The translations under genes and the position numbers were made by a program. Positions 33,001 through 44,818 of a stretch of 64,000 bases of DNA are shown piece after piece. Source of the DNA: Ricordea florida (lineage: Eukaryota > Cnidaria > Anthozoa > Corallimorpharia > Ricordeidae); the NCBI GenBank assembly GCA_949710005.1, contig OX453281.1, positions 29,568,339-29,632,338 of the forward strand, in the 5' to 3' direction. The notes under the pieces were generated by a model that worked only from the letters and a program-made list of their open reading frames with translations, had not been told where the DNA came from and did not search any database. Position 1 is the stretch's first letter. Each line of letters starts with the position of its first letter.

Positions 33001-34124
33001 TAATCACCTCGACGAACAAAATGGCTGTCAGTCGTTCGCGCGCTTTGATAAAATAAAATTTTTTCGTGTTGTACAGTGCTTTTTCTTTTCTTTTTTTTGA
33101 AATAATCACCTGTGTATTTATACTCAAAACAATTATTCGCCTCAGGCTCAGTGATTATCGGTGAATATTCAACGATAATTACTTCGGCTTCGGCGAATAA
33201 TTGTTAATTAATACTTAGCTATCTAAAATATTCACTTGGCGCTTCTCCGTTTATTAATTTGTTGTATGAAATCTTTTAGCGCCGAGCTGTCATCAAGAAT
33301 CTTGTCCATCGATATTTTTCGGAAATCAAGGCTTCAGAAGAGAAGGAAGATGTCCTCGAGGAAGCACATTCACAGTCAGACCTAAAGATAAAACTGAAGG
33401 AGGTGGAGACATCCCTACAGGGTTTACAGAATACTTTGAAAAGTCTTCAACAGTTTATTCCCAAGGTAAAGGCACCAAATGCCAAGCCTGCAAATAACAA
33501 GAGATCTTTGCACAACAGACAAAAGCAACAGACAAGAAAACCAACAGTTTATTAATAGCGTCTCTCCAACAGATGACAAACTGAAATTTGCTTTCTATTT
33601 TTATAACTTGACAGGCTTAAAATATTGCACAACAAAATCAGAGGACAAGAAGAACATCAGTCAATCAATGCCGCTTTCGAAGACTTTCAATCCTCCCATT
33701 CCTATTGTTTCCTCTCTAATTGGTTACAAATTTAACTTTTTGGAATAACTTGATAGGTTTATTATGAAAATATAAATAACCGATGAAGGACCAAGGTCAG
33801 TTAAAACTGTGTGGGAAATTAATCATTCATTTTAGGCAGTTTAATTTACTGCGGCAGGATCCTTTATAATTGCACGCATGCCTTATCAACAATTTCTTAA
33901 GATTTCTTAGATTTCTTTTAGTAGAAGTGAATTGTGTTTAACTGACTTGTCGCTTTAATCGATGTTATTCGGCCAAAATGTAATTTTTACTATGATTCAC
34001 ATTCTGTTTATCATTTCGTAGATTTGGTTCCTGTTTAGCGGTGTTTATAGCTTAAGTATTACTTGTTGGTCTTCTGCAGGAAAAGAAGGATAGTGACTCG
34101 GAGCCACGAGACAAGACTCTCTGA
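27029..34124 (+). CDS. TRPC-like cation channel, gene C, lacking the zinc-site motif
   Basis: Eight exons join in frame: 27029-28051, 29617-29914, 30496-31009, 31435-31630, 31709-31867, 32593-32655, 33280-33465, 34080-34124 (827 aa). Exon 6 (21 codons, between CTTCAG and GTGAGT) is placed by phase and by analogy with genes A and B. Ankyrin repeats occupy about residues 50-190. The TRP_2 domain starts RALASP at 227, but the HxxxCxCxxC motif of A and B is replaced by a Ser/Thr/Lys-rich linker (about 194-218). Six membrane segments; pore LFWALFG; S6 NMLIAML; TRP box MFKFTR then LPPPFN. Exon 7 encodes a coiled coil (DLKIKLKEVETSLQGLQNTL), typical of the TRPC assembly region; the protein ends EPRDKTL. 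An AATAAA follows at about 34400. Expected role: Ca2+-permeable plasma-membrane channel (family inference). Confidence 0.9.
28190..28610. repeat. 106-bp satellite, second locus, about 4 units
   Basis: Same TGGTCACACTGCATGGTTTG and AGTACAGTACTGTTCA strings as the array at 641-1433, in the same orientation, in intron 1 of TRPC-C. The first unit is strongly diverged. Confidence 0.93.
28611..29616. other. remainder of TRPC-C intron 1
   Basis: AT-rich intronic sequence; nothing further recognised. Confidence 0.4.
31221..31373. mobile_element. MITE family B, copy 3
   Basis: Terminal repeats ATTGGTAAGATTTCCT and AGGAAATCTTACCAAT with inner CAGGTCCCTACTTCATTATG. The arms may extend to CCTAAAT on both sides. 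A more decayed relative lies just upstream (31065-31150, TTCATTATGCATGCTG). Inserted 61 bp before TRPC-C exon 4. Confidence 0.9.
32339..32514. repeat. 31-bp minisatellite, about 5.5 units
   Basis: Tandem copies of GGTAAAAAAGAGTTATTGAT plus TGATCTACACT, nearly identical, in TRPC-C intron 5. Ends 78 bp before the proposed exon 6. Confidence 0.95.
32935..33215. repeat. inverted-repeat element(s)
   Basis: ATAAATACTCAGGTGATTAT (32934 onward) pairs with ATAATCACCTGTGTATTTAT near 33105-33123. A second pair, AACAATTATTCGCC and GGCGAATAATTGTT, lies at 33129-33210. In TRPC-C intron 6. Confidence 0.7.
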
Positions 34125-34949
34125 TAACTGATGAGATTGAAAACGATATCACAACTCTAATGTAGAAACTCACTTGTTAGATACAAGAATCACAACGCAT
34201 TGTTCGCCTAGCAGACTTTTCGTCCCAGGGTCCCTCGTGCTGGAAAGGAAGACGGGGCATTCCCCAACATTTATGTGACAAGTTTAGTTGAGACAAGATG
34301 AAGCAGGAGCTTGGAGACCGAAAAAAGAACGTGAATGCTAAACTCACAGTAGCTCTATATGCATACAGATAATTATAACAGAAAGACTTGGAACATGTAA
34401 TAAAGAAATTTGCTGTTAATACTGGACCTCGCTTGAGAAAACGGACTGCACAAATCGATTGAAATTAAAGGTTAGCAGACTGTACGTGGTTAAAAAGCGT
34501 TCAGTAGGAGACTGTCAAGATATTAAAAATAAAACAAATCCCATATTGTATGAAAGAGAACTTTACTTGGCCGTTCAGTTTCAATAGGAACGTCGTGTAT
34601 TGCAGTACCATTCTCGATTTCCTATCCTTTACCATCCCTGCGACTCTCATTTCATTCCCACAGTTCTATAGTAAACAACTAAGTACTGTTTTCGCATAGC
34701 CTCCCATGTCACATTGGTCACGTGCTTCAGATGTTCCTTCGTCACATGGAAGTCATGCGGAAAGGTTAGTTTAAAAACAATCGAATCCAGCTGATTTCGA
34801 CGTTTCTTCCGGTATTTGGTCTCCTCAATTTACCTACTGTCGCTTCTATTAGGAAAGTTCAGATACACACGTAAGAATGCAGAGGAAATAGAATTCATCG
34901 CTAACAAAATGAGTTTTAAAAAGCAAAAAAATCACAGAGTGTAGAAAGA
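34125..34949. other. intergenic region between TRPC-C and the SLC49A4-like gene
   Basis: Includes the TRPC-C 3' UTR (AATAAA at about 34400) and presumably the transporter promoter. No element recognised. Confidence 0.45.
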
Positions 34950-37900
34950 ATGGATTCGTCGGAGAGGACTTCGTTGCTAACCCCGCAAAATAGTTCGCAA
35001 GGTATACAGGCTCTTGACAATCAGAAATTAGACAAGCGCCGATGGTACATTTTGCTGGTGTTTTTCATGTGTTCGGCGATAAACGGTTTAGTATGGAACA
35101 CATGGGGCCCGATACAAGGAACTTCACAAGTTGTGTTTGGCTGGAACGACACCACGGTAACGCTATTGCCTTTTTGGGGTCCTGTTGTTTACATTTTAGC
35201 GTTTTTACCAACATCGTGGTTAATGGATATGAAAGGTGAGGTCATTTACTGACTACACACTTGCTGGCTGCCATCATCCTAACTTGAAGTCGTACCCCAG
35301 TGAAGTCGTTTCCGCCAGTGAGATCGCGAATTTTCCCGGGTTCAACTTATTACAGAACTATTTGACATAGTACTAGCCGTTTGTAAAGGCCAGATTCGGA
35401 AAGTCAAGTTTGAGGGAAGATCAGTTATTAGATAAAGATTGGTGGTTTTTGTCAGCTATAAATAGCGTTCAAATTTTCTGGTAACTGAAATTTTCGTGAT
35501 GCTGTTACTAACGTGTATCCACAGAGGATGGCGTTACGGTTTAATCTTGGGCATTAGGTCACGTATGATTGTGTGACTCGTCAGTTTCACAACAAGAAAA
35601 TTGGGTTTATTAGCAAACGAGTTGATGATGAAGTTGTATCAACGAAAGACAAGGTAGGAAAATGTTTTCGTGGGTATCTCTACAGAATAAACGGAAACGG
35701 GTACTCTAGCGGCTATTTTAAGCGCTGATCCTTTTTCACGGGCAAAATAAATTTCAATCTTTTGCTCAGAAGAACGGCTGACACTAGAAGCGTTAGCTGC
35801 TAAAAGCCTATGGTTTGTAGAGATTTCGGCACGTGGATCGATGGTCCTGAAGGGGTACAATGGGAATTGCGATTGGCTGTGTTTTGCCCTGGGAAAATGG
35901 GATTTACGTAACTGGGAATGGGATTTAGTCAATGGGAATGGGTATTTTTTTTTTCGAATTCTGCCAGTAGGAATGGGATTTGAGCGCTGGGAAGTGGAAT
36001 TTCGAATAAAAAAATGGGCTGGAAAATGGATTCCTACCCCGCCCCCCTCTTCAGGATCCTCTGCATCCACAGAGGTTTATAGAGAAACCAACTTACCCTC
36101 CCGACCGTGAACACTTTCTATGAAGATTAAATTAGCTATTCATTTTTTGATTGTCTTTCTTTGCAGGGTTAAGGTATAGTGCTCTTCTGCTTGGGATCAC
36201 TACTTTCCTTGGCGCGGGACTCCGCGCTATTCCTTCGCAGAACCTACTACTACAAACCTGTCTTATTAACCTGGCTATGATCTTCAACAGTATTGGGGGT
36301 CCTGTGGCTATGGCCCTAGGACCACTTCTCTCAGCAGTATGGTTCCCACCTCACCAACGTACCACGTCGACCGCTATCGCGTCGTTGTCGTCTTATGTTG
36401 GATCAGGAATGTCCTTCATCATTGGTCCAATGATAGTGCCTGATGTTTGTAATCACAGTCAAACCAGACAAAGTATTGACTTTAGAAAGATCCGTGAAGG
36501 AATGAACTCCAGCCAGTTGAGTTATCTTAAGAATAAAATCATGGATCTGATGTACATTGAATGTGGCGTCTCAGCTTTGCTGTTCTTGATAATCATTATA
36601 TACTTTCCAAAGAAACCCGCACTACCACCTAGTGTAACAGCAGCTTCAGGGCGCTTGGATTTCAAGTCAGGTTGTCAGAGCTTGCTGCGTAACAAACAGT
36701 TCTTATTGCTTTTATTCATAAATGGCATCACCTTGGGAGTTTACAGTGGTTGGGTATCTATCTTAGACCTGAATTTGTCGCAATTTGGTATCCTTCAGGG
36801 TCCTGCTGGATGGCTGGGCTTTGGAGCTTCTGTGAGTGGAATAGCTGCTGGAATATTAATCGCCATGTAAGTTGGTAATCCTGTGTTCTAATTAGTATCC
36901 CGACTTCTAAGCCTTTGACGTTTCCATCAAATCTCGAGTCAGTTTGATTCTGACTTTCAACCCTGTTACTTCTTAGCCCAGTTATGCAGAATTTATAACT
37001 TATCTGGTGAGCCAAGGCTTGATCAGTCAAGTGCATCAAACGAGTATGAACCATTTTACTGAGAGGTTTCCTCTTAATTTTAAAGAGTTCAATCCTAGAG
37101 TTGCAATATAACACTTACACTTTATTAAAATTCTTTACTCTTAAAATTCTTTCAAAGTGGACTGACCTGTAGATAGCAATTGCCAGTCTAGGCGGGCCAG
37201 TCTTGCATCAGTTAAATTTGTAACAAAATGGTAACATACATCATAGTTATAATATAGTTTATAAAGACAAAGGAACAAGATCAAGGATAAAACAAACACT
37301 AATACACATACTGAATTTAGTTCACCAACAGCGCTTAATATTTTAAAATATACCTTGTGGATTATAAACTTAGACATGATATTCAGGGATCCAATCGACT
37401 GCAAGATTGTGGTGGCACATAGCCACTGGTTTATTTCTTTTTTAATCTGAATGTACATGCAAATATTTCAACGCGCTGATTGGCTGACAGCATGTCAATC
37501 AATCCCAAACAGTGCAGAAAGTTGAAATTGAGTGCAGAAATTTTAAATTAAATTCTTGCCTGTATATTACATATAACAAGTACCTCCTGAATTTCGTCAT
37601 GATACGAAATACAAAGACAATAAATTGCACTCGCCCTGCAGGCTCGCGCAATTTTGTTAGTCTGAGAAATTTACTTGTACTCATTTACTCCAAACTGCAC
37701 ACGTAACCACGTGATTACCTATACTGCACTGATTTTTCAGATTAGCGGATCTGATCTCGCGTCACTTGAAGGCGATCCAGTTGGTCCTGCTGGTCTGTGC
37801 CGCGTTCTCCTTTACAGCATTCACTCTGATCTGCGCTGGGATTATTCCTTATAACAAACCTGTTCTGTACCTGACTTGCATATCTGCCGGGTTCTTCACC

Positions 37901-38185
37901 AATGGAGCAGTTCCGTTGTTTTTTGAGATGGCAGTTGAGTCAGCATATCCAGTAGCGGAAGGTGTTACCTCTGGGCTTCTTACAGTAGCGTCCAATGCAC
38001 TGCAGCTAGTTTTTTACATCTTCCCCATGTTGCCAAGCGTTGGGCTAAAATGGATTAACTGGTGCGCATGTGCGACCTTTGTAGTGTGCATTCCTCTGCT
38101 TGCCGTGTGGAGAGAACGTTATTACAGATCAGAAGTGGACGATCAAGAATCTACTGAGAAGACCGCTCGACTCGTACAGTGTTGA
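34950..38185 (+). CDS. SLC49A4: SLC49A4 (DIRC2)-like lysosomal MFS transporter
   Basis: Three exons, 34950-35235, 36167-36866 and 37741-38185, join in frame to 476 aa, close to the roughly 480 of the vertebrate protein. The N-terminus carries E5-RTS-L9-L10, a [DE]xxxL[LI] dileucine motif, as in human SLC49A4 where such a motif directs lysosomal targeting. TM1 starts RRWYILLVFFM and contains GLVWNTWGPIQ, a hallmark of the SLC49 family. Loop 2-3 reads WLMDMKGLRYS; later GLRAIP, WFPPHQRTTSTAIAS and FIIGPMIVP match the SLC49A4 pattern, and about 12 membrane helices can be seen. The mammalian protein is reported to export pyridoxine from lysosomes with protons; transfer of that substrate to this protein is inference. 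AATAAA at about 38318. Stands alone, convergent with EXD3. Confidence 0.9.
35236..36166. other. intron 1 of the SLC49A4-like gene
   Basis: Contains a GGGAATGGGATT-rich stretch (35860-36020) with repeated TGGGAATGGGATTTA strings, opening a spurious minus-strand frame. Otherwise nothing recognised. Confidence 0.5.
37500..37705. repeat. dispersed repeat, copy in SLC49A4 intron 2
   Basis: GTTGAAATTGAGTGCAGAAA, then AAATTGCACTCGC and a CTCATTTACT-type end; clearly related to 62990-63180. The preceding CGCTGATTGGCT segment (37470) also has a counterpart at 62731. Confidence 0.75.
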
Positions 38186-39128
38186 CCAACGCCTCGCAAA
38201 TACGTAGAATCGTTTAAATTCTCAGTAACTGTAAATATTTCTGGGTTCGGCAAAATATAATTTATTTCTTTATTTTGTCATGCACATTGCAAAATTCTGT
38301 AAAAAAATCGTAGTAAAAATAAAGAATTATTAATATGATAAGTCTTTTTGTTATCTTAAATCAATTAGTGGTTGATATGGTAAAAGGAATATACGTGCAG
38401 GTATACTTCTTAAACCTCAAAACATCGTACAAGCTGCAACTAGTTGGGTTCGGTAAAATATGATTTATTGCATTACTTTGTCATGCCCATTGGGAAATTT
38501 TATAGAACGTGTAACATAAAAAAAATATTATTTATATTATAGTCATTATTATCTTAAATCAATCAATGGTTGATACGGTAAGGAGAAGTTAAGTTCAGAT
38601 CTACGCCTTGAATGATATCGCACAAACTGCAACTTGATTCAATGAGGTTGCAACCACAAGGTACAAGGGTCTCAACAGTGCATTTGTGTAAACTTTAACT
38701 GCACGTCCTTCCTGTTTAAAGCGTCCGGTCAAGATGGCCACACGTTGACCAAGTTCCTTCTTTGCGTTTCAAGTTTAATAAAAACGCAAAAAAGAACGAG
38801 GCCAATATCCACTCACATTAGTTGACCAGCCAAGCTTGGTCAGTAAACGATTTATCATATTGCCACTTAGTCTCCTTCCCTGGGGCTGAAGTCACGGTCA
38901 CGCAACGCTCCCCGCTCCCACGTGGCCGTTTGTGGGGAGAGCGTTGCGTGACGAACCTAAAAACGGCTACGAAGGAGACTAATGGCCCCTTTGTTTTGTT
39001 TGGTTTCGCGGGACAAAGCGGGAAATCCCGAGTCGGTAGCCAATCAGAACTCAGAATTTGCCTTATTTTGCCCGCTTGCGGAACGAGCCATATATTAAGA
39101 GCTATAGTTACAAAAACACTTGAAGGAT
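38186..39128. other. convergent intergenic region
   Basis: Between the SLC49A4-like and EXD3 3' ends. Has two diverged direct copies of an AT-rich segment (GGTTCGGCAAAATATAATTT at 38245, GGTTCGGTAAAATATGATTT at 38447; CTTAAATCAATTAGTGGTTG and CTTAAATCAATCAATGGTTG), a relative of the 20990 repeat (38730-38850), a family D MITE (38867-38982) and a unit of the CCAAT repeat (39030-39095). Confidence 0.6.
38867..38982. mobile_element. small MITE family D, copy 3
   Basis: Perfect 12-bp ends TTAGTCTCCTTC and GAAGGAGACTAA, with inner arms GTCACGCAACGCTC and GAGCGTTGCGTGAC. Confidence 0.85.
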
Positions 39129-42100
39129 TCAAGACCGATCCAGAACATAGGAAAACTGCGACGTGACTCGTTTATGATGCCCGCCCTCCCAGAAAACCTT
39201 ACCACAACCAGCACAACAAAAAAACACATCAACACTGTCTACAACGCTCTCAGGTACTGGCTCCAGCTTCAAAGGAATACCCCCAGGTAGGGTGAGGTGC
39301 GCAAGATCAATAGGGCAGCCTCGTGGCAGTTGGTCAACCGAGGGGACCTGGAATCGACCGTGGAAAATTCCCATAGCGAGTGTCATGTGATCTTGATCAA
39401 CTTGTACAAAGTCCCTGCCATTACAAACCTATGGGCAAAAGACGAAATGAATACAGCTGGTCAGCAGACAGTATTGTCGCTTATTGGAATACCATACTGG
39501 AGAGAACTCTGATTTCCTTTTTCCGAGTTTGCCTGTGACAGTGCCGCAAATACATCTTTCACAAATTCTCCAGGCTCGAAATACAACATATTCGCTATTT
39601 CACAGAGGATTTGTCCAGAGAATGAAGAATAAGAAGTTACACAATAACCATACATCTCACACCAACCGCCTTTAACAGTTGAGAACAACATTTACTGAGA
39701 CAAGAGGCACTTAAGAACTTCATACTAATGAAAATATCGATAGAAAGACCTATTTATAGCAGGAAACAATAAATCCCAAGGAATATCGTGCGAGCATCAT
39801 CTAACAGCTATGTTATTTCGCTCTTGTCTTTACTTTGTCCGTTATTTTTATCTCCATTCAAAGAACTATAATTTATGCAATAATGGCTTAAAGTAAAGTA
39901 TAGAGTAAGATATGGTGACTGGCGTGAACAACAAGAGATTTTCGGAGGAGGAGATTCGCGAGATTGAAGCCATGATTGTCATCATGTAAGGGCCAATGTG
40001 CGTGCGAACCTTACCACCATCGTAACTATCGTCGTTATCGTTATCAATTTTACCTGGCAGCGACTGAAGATATCTTTGGTTCTGACTTTAACATTAAAAT
40101 ATTTGAGCAAAGCTGACACTTGCTGTCTTGTGTTACCGCCAGGAACACAGATGCACTTTCCTTCGGGTACTTGTCGACGTAACTGCATAACAGCGGAATA
40201 AATATTGGTCAGCTTGGCAGCTATTCGTACTTTGTAGGATATATTTTGAGTCACTGGGTTTTGAGGATCCAGTGGGTTTGTCAAAATCAGAGGCGAGTTA
40301 AAATATCCCTGATTCTAAATATGGATTTCCGAAGATTTGGACGAACTTCAGGAATCGTTAATCAACACGTTAACGACCTAATGACCTAAACCTACAAATG
40401 TTGAATTGCTACATTAGAGGCGAGAGACAGTTTCTTTTGCAATTTCCATATATCAGCACCAAAAGATGATTCGGTGTTTTGAGCTTGAAAAAGACACTGC
40501 CTCAACAAGATATCGCGTGACAGATTTACTGAAAAAAGAAACACTTGACGGAAAACAATGGAGCTCTTACTTTGTCGTACGGCAAACCGCTGGTCAGAAT
40601 TATGCGGTCTTCAGACCTCGCAATCTGATAAATAACAACCACAGTTTCAGCTTTTTCAGTTTTGAGTTATTAAAATACTGTTCACAAATGTTAAGATAGT
40701 TGATCATGCAAGTAACACTGGCTGCAAAAAGGAAAATTAAGTAACGAAAGGTAGATACAAAATTGACATACAAGGGGAGCTTAATCACATCACCTCAACT
40801 GATTTGCTGTGATCACTGCTGTTGTCCAAAATAAACACGTCCACCCCACAACATCTTAGCTGTAGACCCAGTCCCTGAAGCATCGTGTCCACAACGACCT
40901 TAAGAGACTGTGGGGGAATGGGTTTACCCGCTCTTGGTGGAGGAAGAAGATTCTACAAAGAATTCAACCAATAATTGTTAGCTTTAGATTCGTACTAAGA
41001 ATGTCAGAGAATGTCGAAGTTGCCATCATGACTAGCAATGTAAGTTTCGATTAATGAGAATTTCTTAAATATTCTTACATTAGTGATAGTTCCTGGCTTC
41101 GGTCGTTTACGACTGCAACAGAAGAGGACGAAAATATAAGAGATTTTAATTAACAAACAACAACACGATCAAGCAAGTTTGTCTTTGTTTACGCAAAATG
41201 GAAGTCGCTAAATTCGGGACCTGTACCACCATGATTACACGCATGCGTACACACGTTCCAAGCGATCGCAATATATCTGCAACCATGAAAATAACTGAAC
41301 ATGTTTCCAAGCCCTTTGAAATGCACAGACACTTCATATACACCGTGGAGACTCAAAATCTACAACGCAGTTCACGTCAATTTTCGTGGTATAAAAAATT
41401 ACCTATTATAGCGCTATATAACTTAATATTATTATTAATGTAATTTACATTAATTAAAATTGGTAGCGACGAAAACGGATAATAACAGTAACCAACAGGG
41501 AATTAAAACCCACTGGTTGGAAGGAGTTACAAAGTCAAAGAAACACAATATATACAAAACAACTGATACAGAGAACATTAGGGACGGACCATTAGAAAGT
41601 GATAGGGGGTGGGGAAAAAAAACAAAAAAAATTCATGCAAAGAAGAAGGTAAAAAAAAATTCATGCAGAAGGAAGGTCCAATTGTGACTTTTTCACACGT
41701 AGTAAAAAAAATTCGTGCAGAGGGGTTCACCTGAAAAAAAATTCCTGCACAAGCAGTGAGCGAAAAAAAAAATTCGTGCAAGCTGAAAATTCCCCACCCC
41801 CCCCCCCGTCACTTTTCTAATGGTCCGTCCCTTACATAAACAATCCCATCAACAAGGGGTAAAAGGAACCAATGATTAATAAATAAACAGCTTTCAGTTT
41901 CCTCAAGGAAATCAGGGAAGATTTAATTTCCGCTTCATAGATTTGATTTATAGCTGACGAACTCTGTTTTGTCCATCATCAAGTCGATGTCATTTATTGA
42001 TGATTTTGTTTCGTGTGAAGACACTCATACCGAGTCTTTTCTGCCTGAGATCGCTGCCAACTGAGAACGAGCTCAGGTTCCATATTGATCCGTAGCCTGG

Positions 42101-44783
42101 ACTCTCGAACCCAGTCCTTTAGTACCTCATAGACTTCAAGCAAACAGTAGGCATCTAACGCTACAGAAAACAAACAGAAGTCAGAAGTCAGAAGTCAAAA
42201 CTTGAACTGTACTGTGTATATCTGACTTTTACCATGGTATCTCTATATACCATAATATGACCTGGAATAATCCTTATACAATGCGGTCTTACTGGTCTTG
42301 ACACTATATTACTCTCTGATGCAAACTAACAGTGATACATATGCATTATTGACTGAGCGTGAGGTCAACATGGCTGTATATTTGCCGCGTTCTTTTTTGT
42401 GGTTTCATTGCCCGAAACGGGGGTCAATAAAAACACCTGTTTTATTTTGTTTGGCGGAACAACGAAATTGCGAGCGGGAAGGATAGGCCCAACTTGCCAG
42501 CTAGGGTAGCCAATCAGAGCTCAGGATACATACGCCTCATCTTGCCAGCTCGGGTAGTCAATCAGAACTCAGAATACATACGCCTCATATTGCCAGCTCG
42601 GGTAGCCAATAAGAACTCAGAATACATACGCCTCATCTTAACAGCTCGGGTAGCCAATCAGAACTCAGAATAAATACGCCTCATCTTGCCAGCTCGGGTA
42701 GCCAATAAAAAATCAGAATACATACGCCTCATCTTGCCGGCTCGGGTAGCCAATAAGAACTCAGAATACATACGCCCCATCTTGCCAGCTCGGGTAGCCA
42801 ATCAGAACTCAGAATATATACGCCTCATCTTGCCAGCTCGCGTAGCCAATCAGAACTCAGAATACATACGCCTCATTTTGCCCGCTTGCGGGACCACCCT
42901 CAAAATAAAGTATACTGACTTCTAAATTTAAGCCATTTTAGTCCCATCACTAAACTTCGCGTCATCCAGCATTTCACTCCTATCGTCAAACCATGAGTCA
43001 TATACTGTGGTTCTAAATTTTAACTCTTTCTCTCTCGCGTTAAACTTTAACAAATGGGCTGCTTATTGGCTACGACTCAAAGGCGACCAGTAGCTAATAA
43101 AAAATCATTTCTGATATACCTGCATATAAAATTTGATCTTCACTCAATGGACGCCTTTCCCAGTCTGATATCTGATAGGTTTTGTCCAATGGGAGACCAA
43201 GACACAAGAACACCAGTTCACTCAGACCCCGCTCTTCTTCAATACATGCGCGCTCTCTGGCTGATGTGCCGCGTATGCGTGAACTAAGTTTGTGCTTTAC
43301 ACTTGGAATTTTAAGGATCTGAAGACAAAGGTAGACAAAGGTAGCAAACAGAGACGAATATAAGTCGCTAACGCTAAGAAAAGGTGAAATGAAATGATTG
43401 GTCAAAAAATGTGTAACATAAATGGGTTACCAAAGGGAAGCAAAACCGCTTTAAAAGGCACAAAGCAAAACTGGAAAAAAAATCAGTTACTAATTAATGT
43501 CTTTCGGTTCCCTTTATCAAATACAGATCTGCCTTCCTAGTCTCCAGGCGTCCTCTATTGTCCCGTTGTCTGCACGAAGCCTAGGGAAGCATGGGCAAGA
43601 GTCTTTCTTTCTAGGTGACGTCGAGGAGGCATGGTAGCGTCCAAGTTTGACCGTGCCGACGCTGCCGGTCTGAAGAAAAAGACACACAGCAGCAGCAAAA
43701 ATAGAAACGACTAAGTGCCCAGCGGTAGTCTCCAAATCGCAGGCATGCTACAGAGGTGGCGGTAAACTTCAAACTGTGAGGATTGGTTAATTGATTCCCA
43801 CCTGCTTACTAAGAGGGCAAAGGTCAACAAATCGTGACACGTGTTCTAAGGCGTGCTTGAATGGTGGACACGACGAACCCAGGACTTTCACGTCTGTATC
43901 TACACCGTAACCAAGCTTGAGAATGCCTCTGTTAGCGAACAAATTTTCTGCGAATTCAGCGAGCTCTTGGTCTTTTACGTTATCTGTTAGTGCAATCATA
44001 TCCAAGATGAAAACTTCACACCACGTGGAAAGCTGAATAGTGGCTAACCTACATACGAGATAAATCATAACATTTATAGTTTCAAAATGACAGAGAAACG
44101 TTAAACTCTTTAAGCCTCTTTTTCTCAGCACGTCACAGGTAAATTTAGGAAAAAGGAAATCCACTTTCTCCCGACAGGAGCTGAACCTAGAGACCTATGA
44201 TTACCAGTAATTTCAAGATCTTAGATTCAAACTCCATGGGCTTAACTCTGATTTCCTTTTTCTAAATTTGCCTGTGTCAAGCTGAAAAAAACTACTTCCT
44301 CTATTTACGGTTGCTACCTTCTATGAACGTTCGAGAGCCAAAACCCGTGACACACAAAAAAGCCTTAAATAAAATAAACCTTAATAAACCCTGATCAAAG
44401 GTGCTACACTTGAATAACAACAAAAATATTTCCTCCTCCCAGGGAGGTAATGGAAATATATAACATGCTGATAAATCAACATTTATTAGCCGTATAGACC
44501 CGGGGGGTACTTAAGGAATTTCTGGTAGGGAATGTGCCGCTGGAACCCTTAGCCTATACCAGAGCTGGTTCAGTTGAATATTTTGCTACCTTATACTAGG
44601 GTAACCCCCCAAATCACTCCTATCCTACAGCAGCTGTTTTCCAGAAACTGAGGTCACTAGCACAGTCCAGCCAAAACAAAACCTTATACCACAGTCGTTT
44701 TTCTCTCTCAAAAAAGATTTATTTATACTTGTTCATTTTTTTTAAATCTTCAACCAACTGTTCAGTGTCGTGAAAAATGATAC

Positions 44784-44818
<35 letters not shown>

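Noticed and set aside
35639-36070. 143-codon minus-strand frame in SLC49A4 intron 1
   Set aside because: Arises from GGGAATGGGATT-type repetitive sequence; no family resemblance.
42686-42925. Repetitive open frame with PARVANKNSEYIR units
   Set aside because: Translation of the 48-bp minisatellite; 48 is a multiple of three, so the frame stays open by chance.
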